From an uncultured Treponema sp. (lineage in GTDB: Bacteria > Spirochaetota > Spirochaetia > Treponematales > Treponemataceae), in the NCBI GenBank assembly GCA_946538795.1, contig CAMNGY010000072.1:1-7246 (forward strand): DNA of 7,246 nt. Direction: 5' to 3'. The notes beneath the pieces are model-generated. The model was not told the origin of the DNA. It saw only the letters and a list, made by a program, of their open reading frames with translations, and made no database searches. Shown here one piece after another: positions 1 through 5,218 of this stretch. How positions within the stretch are numbered: position 1 is the stretch's first letter; each line of letters opens with the position of its first letter. The translations under genes and the position numbers were made by a program.

Positions 1-194
1 TGGAGAAGGCTTGTGCAATGCTGGGGCTGGACAGTACGGCGGACAAGGATGCCGTAAAAAAGGCTTATAAGGAAAAGCTCCTCTATTACCATCCCGACCG
101 CTATGCGGGCAAGGAAGTAATGGAGAAGGTCGCGAACGACAAGACACGCGAGCTTGTCGCAGCCTACAAGCGGATAATTGAATTCCTTGCCTGA
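1..194 (+). CDS. C-terminal J-domain (DjlA-like) protein, 5' truncated
   Basis: The window opens inside this gene; 63 complete codons (from position 3) and a TGA at 192-194 are present. The visible part is a J domain sitting at the very C-terminus: an amphipathic first helix, then AYKEKLLYYHPDR with the invariant HPD tripeptide at visible residues 30-32, and a last helix ending AAYKRIIEFLA. J domains stimulate the ATPase of Hsp70 (DnaK). A C-terminal J domain with an extended HPDR..G.evMek..dktrel.aAY pattern resembles the DjlA group, where a TerB domain and usually an N-terminal membrane anchor precede it; those parts lie outside the window, so the DjlA comparison is inference. The hydrolase ATG follows its stop after 22 nt on the same strand, so the two are probably cotranscribed. 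Confidence 0.85.
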   Translation, partial: EKACAMLGLDSTADKDAVKKAYKEKLLYYHPDRYAGKEVMEKVANDKTRELVAAYKRIIEFLA

Positions 195-216
195 ATTTCT
201 TAAAAAGGGGTTTTGC

Positions 217-1062
217 ATGAATGACTTTGCCAGGGAAAGCCTGAGTTATTTTGGCATGTACAGCAAGATGTTACGGACAAAAAAGATTTTTGTTCCGGAG
301 CGCGCGTCCTTTGGGAACGACAAGGACCAGCACTTCCTGTATTATGCTCCGGACCCGGAAAAAGGGGCTGCCGCCAGGAGCAAGACAATCTTCTGGGTGC
401 ACGGTGGCGGATGGAACGCAGGGACTCCCGCTTTCTTCGATTTCGTAGGCCAGCGCATCGCGGGGGAGGGATACCCCTTCATCTCGCTCGGCTACAGGCT
501 TTCCCCAAAGAACAAGTACCCCCGGCAGATAGAGGATGTGTGCGCCGGATACAAGGCGGCCCTCGCCTTCCTGCGTGGCAAGGGAAACGGCTCGCCACGC
601 ATCGTGCTTTCCGGTTCATCTGCGGGTGCGCACCTTTCTTCCATATTGTGCTACGGCAAGAAGGTTCAGGACGAATACGGCGTTGACATCTCAGACCTTA
701 TAGGCTACGTGGGGATAGGCGGTCCATACTGCCTTGACGGGGATCCTGGCTGGGTGCTCAGGACTCTCTTGAAGCAGCTCTTTGAGCCTGGATACGACAG
801 GACGACAGGCGACCCCCGCCTGCTCATGGAAAAAAACTCCATACCCATGCTGCTGATTCAGAGCGAGCATGACGGCCTCATAGATTACTCCTGCGTGACG
901 CGCATGGCGGAAAAGGCCGCGTCGCTCGGAAACAAATGCGAGCTTTATCCGGTCACAGGCAGGCATGACACACATTCATGGTATACCGCCGGTATGTTTC
1001 TGGAAACGAGGGCAGAAAACGCGACGCTGGACAAATTCTTCAGCTGGATAGAAAATCTCTGA
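217..1062 (+). CDS. alpha/beta hydrolase, esterase/lipase-like
   Basis: A 281-residue protein with the signature of the HSL/kynurenine-formamidase-like branch of alpha/beta hydrolases. An HGGGW oxyanion-hole motif is at residues 62-66, the nucleophile elbow GSSAG at 133-137 (Ser135), the likely acid Asp219 in QSEHDG, and the base His250 or His253 in GRHDTH. This order and spacing make an intact Ser-Asp-His enzyme of normal length. The natural substrate (a small ester, acylated sugar or amide) cannot be told from sequence. No signal peptide is seen, so it is probably cytoplasmic. The start at 217 is chosen over an in-frame TTG at 178 because AAGGGG (205-210) lies 6 nt ahead of the ATG and because the TTG would lie inside the J-domain gene. 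The 3' end overlaps the convergent patatin gene by 23 bp. Confidence 0.88.
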   Translation: MNDFARESLSYFGMYSKMLRTKKIFVPERASFGNDKDQHFLYYAPDPEKGAAARSKTIFWVHGGGWNAGTPAFFDFVGQRIAGEGYPFISLGYRLSPKNKYPRQIEDVCAGYKAALAFLRGKGNGSPRIVLSGSSAGAHLSSILCYGKKVQDEYGVDISDLIGYVGIGGPYCLDGDPGWVLRTLLKQLFEPGYDRTTGDPRLLMEKNSIPMLLIQSEHDGLIDYSCVTRMAEKAASLGNKCELYPVTGRHDTHSWYTAGMFLETRAENATLDKFFSWIENL

Positions 1063-1897
1063 GCGCGGGGAGGATCTTCAAGGCAGTCCTCCTGCCCTCA
1101 TCATAAACTCTCTGCAGCTTGTCAGGGTTCTTTTCTGTCCGGCGTATGCCGAGCGGTTTTTCGGGGCAGATGACAAAGACCTCACCGCTGCCGGCTTTGG
1201 CAAAGACATCCGCTGTTTCCTCGTTGTAGATCTGGTGGCGTTTCTTCATTGCGTCTACGGCATGCGGGTATTTGCGGAGCGCGATTTTCATCAGCCACAT
1301 GAGGCTCGCCGGCTTCTTTCGGAATTCGCGCGGCTGCGTCAGGATGACGACGTTGCGATTATAGCCAAGTCCCTCAAAAAACCGTAGGGGAACGGAGTCC
1401 GTCATACCGCCGTCCAGAAGCTCGTAACCGTCAATTTTAACTACGTGGCTTGCGAGCGGCATGGAGGCGCTGGCCCGCATCCAGACAAGTTCTCTCTCAT
1501 CGCAGGTCTCAAGTTTTTTGTAGACGGGCTTTCCCGTATTGCAGTCTGAAGCGACGCAGTAGAATTCCAACGGGTTATCTCGGTATGCCGCAAGGTCAAA
1601 GATGTCCAGCGCGTTTGGAATCTTATTGTAGCAGAAATCTGCCCCATAGAGGTCTCCGGTCAGGAGCAGGGAGCGGAAGGAGCAGTAACGCCAGTTATGA
1701 GAGAATCGTTTGTTGTAGCGGATAGCCCGCCCTATCTGTCGTGATTTGAAGTTACAACCGAAAGTTGCGCCGGCGGAAACCCCTACAGCCCCGTCAAATT
1801 TGACTCCATTTTCCATGAATACGTCCAGCACGCCAGACGTGAACATTCCGCGCATGGCCCCGCCCTCAAGCACGAGCCCTTTTTTTACTGTTTCCAT
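1040..1897 (-). CDS. patatin-like phospholipase (YjjU-type)
   Basis: A 285-residue patatin-family acyl hydrolase. The N-terminus carries the Gly-rich oxyanion loop GGAMRG (residues 12-17), then GVSAG at 39-43 with nucleophile Ser41, and DGG at 162-164 with Asp162: the complete Ser-Asp dyad. The segment RASASMPL (141-148) is also typical. Family members cleave acyl groups from phospholipids or other lipids. Length and the C-terminal extension after the catalytic core resemble E. coli YjjU and related proteins. No signal peptide is seen. The ATG at 1897 is chosen because AGGAG lies 7 nt upstream and family proteins begin just before this KKGLVLEGG segment. An in-frame GTG at 1927 would overlap the preceding stop (GTGA) and add only ten residues. 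The gene lies 26 nt after the GNAT gene and is probably cotranscribed with it. Confidence 0.9.
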   Translation of the reverse strand: METVKKGLVLEGGAMRGMFTSGVLDVFMENGVKFDGAVGVSAGATFGCNFKSRQIGRAIRYNKRFSHNWRYCSFRSLLLTGDLYGADFCYNKIPNALDIFDLAAYRDNPLEFYCVASDCNTGKPVYKKLETCDERELVWMRASASMPLASHVVKIDGYELLDGGMTDSVPLRFFEGLGYNRNVVILTQPREFRKKPASLMWLMKIALRKYPHAVDAMKKRHQIYNEETADVFAKAGSGEVFVICPEKPLGIRRTEKNPDKLQRVYDEGRRTALKILPALRDFLSS

Positions 1898-1923
1898 TGA
1901 TACGCTCCTAACCTTACCGGTCC

Positions 1924-2328
1924 TCACGGAAGCAGGCAGAAAGTCTGGGCGTCAATTTTCTCCATGCCCAGGTTTTTCCAGAAGATTTCCGCATTGGTGT
2001 CCTTTGCGTCCAGGTATATCTTCTTTGCGCCGGTGACAAATATCAGGCGTTCTATTGCACTGGTTCCTATGCCGACATGCCGGTATTTCTTGTTCACCTC
2101 AAACAGGTCTATCGTAAGTATGTCATCGAACTGCTTATATATGCAGACAGCCTTCAACAAGTCGCTGGATGGCTTGTAGTCAAAGACCATATAGTTGCTG
2201 TCCTTGAGCAGGAAAGGAAACTCTCCCTTTTGCGTGTAGGCCCTGAGCAGCGGGAAGTTGTCCCATCCTTCCAGTGCCATATATGATTCGAATACATCGC
2301 AGTCCAGAATCCGGTAGTTTAGGTTCAT
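1924..2328 (-). CDS. GNAT-family N-acetyltransferase
   Basis: A 134-residue protein with the core of a GNAT acetyltransferase. A beta strand (LTIDLFEVNKKY, residues 71-82) runs into RHVGIG (83-88), matching the R/Q-x-x-G-x-G/A loop that binds acetyl-CoA pyrophosphate. This is followed by the expected helix and by IFWKNLGMEKI (115-125), equivalent to the usual F-Y-x-x-x-G-F motif near the end. The acceptor is unknown. The N-terminal part (MALEGWDNFPLLRAY) is not a motif I recognise. The ATG at 2328 is preferred to an in-frame TTG at 2364 because the TTG falls in a probable -35 box and neither start has a good ribosome site. With the promoter at 2336-2364 the message would start at or one base before this ATG. 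It lies 66 nt downstream of the PIN toxin and 26 nt upstream of the patatin gene. Confidence 0.8.
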   Translation of the reverse strand: MNLNYRILDCDVFESYMALEGWDNFPLLRAYTQKGEFPFLLKDSNYMVFDYKPSSDLLKAVCIYKQFDDILTIDLFEVNKKYRHVGIGTSAIERLIFVTGAKKIYLDAKDTNAEIFWKNLGMEKIDAQTFCLLP

Positions 2329-2335
2329 GGTCTTA

Positions 2336-2364
2336 ATTATACGGACTAAAGGTTTTTCGTGCAA
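2336..2364 (-). promoter_or_regulatory. sigma70-like promoter for the GNAT gene, leaderless geometry
   Basis: On the minus strand TTGCAC (2364-2359) and a perfect TATAAT (2341-2336) are separated by exactly 17 nt. The predicted start of transcription, seven bases past the -10 box, is 2329 or 2328, the A of the GNAT ATG being 2328. There is no room for a Shine-Dalgarno sequence. The -10 match is complete while the -35 box matches consensus at only 3 of 6, so this is a prediction. It would let the GNAT and patatin genes be transcribed without the toxin-antitoxin promoter. Confidence 0.55.
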
Positions 2365-2394
2365 GCCACTGCCCCAGCCCCTTCCGGCATGCCG

Positions 2395-2823
2395 CTAGCC
2401 CCACCAGTCCTCGACCTTGAGCATGCTGTTTTCCTGCAATGCCTGGTAGTCGGCGGTGTTGTGGGTAATGAGAATCATGTTGTTCGCGATGGCTGTCGCG
2501 GCAATCTGGGAGTCTTCCACCGGTGGCGTGCATCCGGCTTTCATGCATTTGGCACGGATTTCTCCGCAGATTTGGGATGCGAAGCTGTCATAGGGGATTA
2601 TCTCATAATTCGCCCTTATGTCCTGAATGCAATTTCCGATGTACTGCTTCCTTCTCCCTTCCGGCAGTCTTTCATAGCCTTGAACGGCTTCCTGCCATAC
2701 CGTCGAGCATATCGCGCACAGGCTTTCGTTTTCCAGAACCCTGTCTACCAGAGCTCTGTTCGGGTTCGGCTTTGAAAGCTCAGAGACAATATTCGTGTCA
2801 AGCAAATAAATCGCCTTCAACAT
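2395..2823 (-). CDS. vapC: PIN-domain ribonuclease toxin, VapC-type
   Basis: A 142-residue PIN-domain protein, the usual length for VapC toxins, which cut RNA (often tRNA or rRNA) with Mg2+/Mn2+. The acidic site is intact: Asp9 in LLDTNI, Glu45 in TVWQEAV, Asp104 in PVEDSQIA and Asp125 in THNTADY. The pattern DSQIAATAIANNMILITHNT is strongly diagnostic of the family. The ATG at 2823 follows the antitoxin stop by one base (TGA-T-ATG), with GGGCGGA just upstream, so translation is likely coupled to the antitoxin. A longer reading frame starting at 2925 lies inside the antitoxin gene and adds 34 residues before the beta strand that begins PIN domains, so it is not used. The RNA target cannot be predicted. 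Confidence 0.92.
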   Translation of the reverse strand: MLKAIYLLDTNIVSELSKPNPNRALVDRVLENESLCAICSTVWQEAVQGYERLPEGRRKQYIGNCIQDIRANYEIIPYDSFASQICGEIRAKCMKAGCTPPVEDSQIAATAIANNMILITHNTADYQALQENSMLKVEDWWG

Positions 2824-2824
2824 A

Positions 2825-3121
2825 TCATTCCGCCCATAGGTTAGCGATTTTTCTGTCATATTCCTCGTTCGGAACTTCCCTTTCCGGAAGGGGAAGACCG
2901 TCAAAGGTCGGATCCGCAAGGACATCCGCGTACTCTTCCTTCAACTTCCTGAGCTTCTCAAAGAAGCTCTCCTTCGGCTTCCGGCTCGCATAATCCTCCC
3001 AGCTGATGATGACCGCGACGGGCTTGTCGTGCCTCGTCAGCTCGACCGGTTCCCCACCCTCGGCAATCTTAACATAGGAAGAAAAGTTGTTCCTGGCATC
3101 ATAAATCGTCGCCCTGCACAT
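2825..3121 (-). CDS. Phd/YefM-type antitoxin of the PIN toxin
   Basis: A 98-residue protein whose first 45 residues have the Phd/YefM fold pattern: a DAR-N-FSSYVK helix, GEPVELTRHDKPVAVIISWEDY with the usual 'R-H-D-K-P-V-A-V-I-I-S' strand, and Trp41. The C-terminal half is charged (ESFFEKLRKLKEEYADVLADP) and would wrap and inhibit the toxin. Antitoxins of this class normally bind their own promoter, alone or with toxin. The gene is first in the pair and the toxin follows after one base. The start is firm: ATG with AGGAGGTG five bases ahead. Pairing of a Phd/YefM antitoxin with a PIN toxin is well known. The tail after residue 75 (LPLPEREVPNEEYDRK) is longer than minimal and may help fix toxin specificity. 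Confidence 0.9.
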   Translation of the reverse strand: MCRATIYDARNNFSSYVKIAEGGEPVELTRHDKPVAVIISWEDYASRKPKESFFEKLRKLKEEYADVLADPTFDGLPLPEREVPNEEYDRKIANLWAE

Positions 3122-3147
3122 GTCGCACCTCCTGCTCGTATATGGCT

Positions 3148-3176
3148 AGTATCATGCATAATTAGCCAGTTATCAA
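3148..3176 (-). promoter_or_regulatory. promoter of the antitoxin-toxin genes
   Basis: On the minus strand TTGATA (3176-3171) and GATACT (3153-3148) are 17 nt apart, matching consensus at 5 of 6 and 4 of 6 positions. Transcription would begin near 3141, leaving a leader of about 20 nt that contains the AGGAGGTG ribosome site. The TGGCTA/TAGCCA inverted repeat lies in the spacer and directly after the -10 box, where a bound repressor would block polymerase. Confidence 0.5.
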
Positions 3177-3188
3177 GCAAATTCGGTG

Positions 3189-3206
3189 AAAAATTGGGCA
3201 ATTTTT
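3189..3206. repeat. AT-rich inverted repeat in the divergent spacer
   Basis: AAAAATT (3189-3195) and AATTTTT (3200-3206) form a perfect 7-bp inverted repeat around GGGC. All pairs are A-T, so as RNA it would be weak. It lies between the two operator-like sets and may serve as a flexible spacer or an upstream AT-rich promoter element rather than as a terminator. Confidence 0.35.
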
Positions 3207-3245
3207 GGGGAATCTAGCCAGTTTACATCATGCATACGGGACCAT

Positions 3246-3275
3246 TTGAAATAGCGGCTGCCTGCGTGATATACT
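3246..3275 (+). promoter_or_regulatory. promoter of the beta-lactamase-like gene, near-leaderless
   Basis: TTGAAA (3246-3251) and TATACT (3270-3275) are separated by 18 nt, each matching consensus at 5 of 6. Transcription would start near 3282, four bases before the ATG at 3286. The bases before the ATG (GAAGCCAGCT) contain no Shine-Dalgarno match, in keeping with a leaderless or almost leaderless message. Confidence 0.55.
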
Positions 3276-3285
3276 GAAGCCAGCT

Positions 3286-4653
3286 ATGCGGTATAAATTG
3301 TTTTTGCTCCTGCTGCTCGCCTTGCATGCCTTTTGTTTTGCCCGGGAAACGCCGGTGACTGTGCAGGACTGCGTTCCGCAGTTTGACAGCTACCTTGCCG
3401 AGATTGTACGGGCCTATCATATTCCCGGAATGGCCTTCTTCATCAGCGACCCGGAAAAGACCCTGTTCTCGAAATGCGTCGGGCAGTGCAGGGGCATGGA
3501 CCGGCAGTTTTTCATCGGCTCCATGAGCAAGTCCTATACGGCGCTCTGCATCATGCAGCTTGCGGAAAAGGGCCTCGTGAATCTCGACGGGGATATTTCG
3601 GCCTACCTGCCCGATTACGCCTTTGCAAAAAGGGTCAGCGTCCGTTCCCTCCTGAACCAGACAAGCGGCTTTGACACCCACATGAAGCTGCACAATGCAA
3701 GGCTCACGAAGTCATACGGCTCCTATGAATATGCGAACGTCAACTACGACCTGCTCGGGAAGATTGTCGAATCGGTGTCAGGAATGTCCTATGAGACGTA
3801 TGTCCGGGAGCATGTCTTCCTGCCCCTGGCCATGAACGACTCCATGGCGGACGCAGGCAAGGCAAAAGACAGCGGAAAGCTCCTCCGGGGCAACAGGAAC
3901 TGCTTCGGCTTTTTTGTCCGTGGGGATGCCGACTATCCGACGGAAAAGTCATGGTTCCATGAGCCTGCCGGCTTCCTCGCCATTACTCCGGCGGACCATG
4001 CGAAATACCTCCGGATGTATCTGAACGGAGGCCGTACGGAGCAGGGCGGGCAGATTATCAGCAGGGAAAGCGTTGATGCGATGTGGTATGACAATGTGCC
4101 GTTTGGCACGAAATACGATGCGTATTACGGCATGGGCTGGAACTATATGGAATGGGACGGGATGAAGGTGGTATTCCACGGCGGACAGGTCGAGAACTAC
4201 ATCACCTACATGTTCATCCTGCCCGAGCGGGGCCTGGCGGTCTGCTTCATGGTGAACGGGAACGATGAGTTCGGCATGAACGCCCTGATGGACAATGCCT
4301 TCTGGGACAGCCTCTCCATCCTGAACGGCAAGCCAGCCAAAAAGGTGAACCATGCGGCGTATGTCCTAATCCATCTTGCCCTGGATGTCCTGTACCTTTG
4401 CATGATCCTGCTGTCGCTCTTCCTGCTGGTCAGGGCCTTTGCCAAACGGCGGAAGCCCCTGCTCATGGTGCTGGGCTATGCCGTCTGGCCGCTCGTGCTC
4501 CTCCTGTTTACGAAGCTCTGTTTTGATACGCCCCTGTGGGTCGTCCAGTCCTATGTGCCGGACCTGTTTTTCGTCATCGTCGCCTGCGTGCTTCTGACAC
4601 TTGCGGGTGGTATCATCTGTTTTGTTCGGAGAAAAAGCTATGTCTTTCACTGA
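3286..4653 (+). CDS. exported beta-lactamase/PBP-like serine hydrolase with C-terminal membrane helices
   Basis: A 455-residue protein of the beta-lactamase class C/penicillin-binding-protein-like superfamily. Residues 1-19 are a signal peptide (MRYK, then a Leu-rich core, cleavage likely after FCFA). The catalytic set is complete: Ser79 and Lys82 in GSMSK, Tyr149-Ala-Asn151 as the Y-x-N motif, and HGG at 298-300 in the place of the KTG triad. After about residue 355 come three hydrophobic helices (about 359-383, 391-411, 425-447). Positive residues at 383-390 (RAFAKRRK) and 448-450 (RRK) predict a periplasmic enzyme domain and a cytoplasmic C-terminus. Such proteins act on peptidoglycan peptides, D-amino-acid esters or other small amides and esters; true beta-lactam resistance is not implied. 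The start codon is supported by the signal peptide, although no ribosome site is visible. Confidence 0.9.
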   Translation: MRYKLFLLLLLALHAFCFARETPVTVQDCVPQFDSYLAEIVRAYHIPGMAFFISDPEKTLFSKCVGQCRGMDRQFFIGSMSKSYTALCIMQLAEKGLVNLDGDISAYLPDYAFAKRVSVRSLLNQTSGFDTHMKLHNARLTKSYGSYEYANVNYDLLGKIVESVSGMSYETYVREHVFLPLAMNDSMADAGKAKDSGKLLRGNRNCFGFFVRGDADYPTEKSWFHEPAGFLAITPADHAKYLRMYLNGGRTEQGGQIISRESVDAMWYDNVPFGTKYDAYYGMGWNYMEWDGMKVVFHGGQVENYITYMFILPERGLAVCFMVNGNDEFGMNALMDNAFWDSLSILNGKPAKKVNHAAYVLIHLALDVLYLCMILLSLFLLVRAFAKRRKPLLMVLGYAVWPLVLLLFTKLCFDTPLWVVQSYVPDLFFVIVACVLLTLAGGIICFVRRKSYVFH

Positions 4654-5113
4654 AAAGATTTCGCAGGAAGAACTCATCGCCTTCCTGCTCACTGCCAAGC
4701 GGCGTACCTATGTGGGGCACGGTGCGGAAACGGAACCGAGCCGTCCTGCTTCCCACGATTTGCGCTATGAGGAGTGGACGGAAAAGGGAACGCTGCTCTA
4801 CATCGACAGCTATCTTGGCGGGCAGAAGTTCGGCGGGGAGGAGGCGGTGTGGCTCGACGGCCTTCCCCTCTGGTCGATGAACTACTATGGCCAGGTTGTC
4901 GACGAGCCCTTCTCGGGCGACTTTCTTAAGGCCGCGCTGTACGATGTTCCCGCAGAAAAGCCCTTCCGCGGCCCGGAGCTTTTCCGGCAGGGGGACTACA
5001 GCTACCATTGCAAGGTCGATGGCGACTTTGCGTTCTTCCACGGTTACGAGGACATCTGCCATCAGGGCAGGAAAGTCTACGAGCTGTACTTCCACGGCGG
5101 CGTGATTGTGTAG
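4640..5113 (+). CDS. DUF5680-type protein of unknown function
   Basis: A 157-residue soluble protein that I recognise from memory as the DUF5680 type, also found attached to HTH regulators in other bacteria; no activity is established. Blocks that look conserved are TYVGHGAE (23-30), SRPASHDLRYEE (34-45), YIDSYLGGQKFGGEEAVW (54-71), WSMNYYG (78-84), GDFLKAAL (93-100), YHCKVDGDF (122-130) and YELYFHGG (147-154). The many aromatic and Gly residues suggest a compact beta-rich fold. The ATG at 4640 overlaps the last 14 nt of the serine-hydrolase gene and has GGAG nine bases upstream. The longer frame from 4601 would add 13 residues buried in the upstream gene. The overlap means the pair is translated from one message, so the two may share a task, possibly around cell-wall peptides, but this is only context. 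Confidence 0.85.
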   Translation: MSFTEKISQEELIAFLLTAKRRTYVGHGAETEPSRPASHDLRYEEWTEKGTLLYIDSYLGGQKFGGEEAVWLDGLPLWSMNYYGQVVDEPFSGDFLKAALYDVPAEKPFRGPELFRQGDYSYHCKVDGDFAFFHGYEDICHQGRKVYELYFHGGVIV

Positions 5114-5124
5114 GGGAGGGAGGC

Positions 5125-5151
5125 GATGTGGCTGTGAAACGGCTACACATC
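5125..5151. repeat. imperfect hairpin after the DUF5680 gene
   Basis: GATGTG (5125-5130) pairs with CACATC (5146-5151), and with a 2-nt bulge the next GC pairs too. On the plus strand the arm is followed only by TTTATC. This could be a weak terminator for the plus-strand genes or chance. Confidence 0.3.
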
Positions 5152-5164
5152 TTTATCCCCACAT

Positions 5165-5202
5165 ACAGGAGTTCCCCAGTGGTGGCATCGGGGAACTCCT
5201 GT
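5165..5202. terminator. perfect 13-bp inverted repeat between convergent genes
   Basis: ACAGGAGTTCCCC (5165-5177) and its exact complement (5190-5202) enclose a 12-nt loop, and the stem can be extended two more pairs with one G-U. It lies in the gap between the ends of two convergent genes, 16 nt past the stop of the minus-strand gene, where a shared bidirectional terminator is expected. Neither strand has a T-run after the stem, so it is not a classical intrinsic terminator. It may instead protect 3' ends or be a small dispersed repeat. Confidence 0.5.
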
Positions 5203-5218
5203 GTCGCATTACACTCCA

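Larger units (their letters stand above)
3143..3236. promoter_or_regulatory. repeated operator-like words between antitoxin and hydrolase genes
   Basis: The divergent spacer holds two sets of the same words. TAGCCAGTT occurs at 3163-3171 and 3215-3223; ATCATGCATA occurs at 3151-3160 and 3227-3236; their order is swapped between the sets. TGGCTA at 3143-3148 and TAGCCA at 3163-3168 form a perfect 6-bp inverted repeat straddling the antitoxin promoter, and a third copy is at 3215-3220. The second set ends ten bases before the -35 box of the plus-strand hydrolase. Autoregulation is usual for Phd/YefM modules, so these are likely binding sites of the antitoxin or toxin-antitoxin complex; that assignment is inference. 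Confidence 0.6.

Noticed and set aside
2385..2394. CGGCATGCCG palindrome just after the PIN toxin stop as a terminator
   Set aside because: As RNA it could form only a three-pair stem around CATG and no T-run follows.
1924..2823. PIN toxin plus GNAT gene as a GNAT-toxin (TacT-like) module
   Set aside because: GNAT toxins pair with their own ribbon-helix-helix antitoxin. Here the antitoxin and PIN toxin already form a complete pair and the GNAT gene has its own promoter.
3286..3345. Lipoprotein signal in the serine hydrolase (LALHAFC)
   Set aside because: Phe directly before Cys does not fit a lipobox, while FCFA before Arg-Glu is a good signal peptidase I site.
3223..3693. A 156-codon minus-strand frame opposite the serine hydrolase
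   Set aside because: It runs through the signal peptide and SxxK coding region, shows no recognisable motif and is explained by high G+C lowering stop frequency.
3949..4353. A 134-codon minus-strand frame inside the serine hydrolase gene
   Set aside because: It lies opposite the HGG region and has no domain pattern; it is an antisense shadow.
4613..5095. A 160-codon minus-strand frame opposite the DUF5680 gene
   Set aside because: The plus-strand frame has recognisable conserved blocks, a ribosome site and an operon partner; the antisense frame has none of these.
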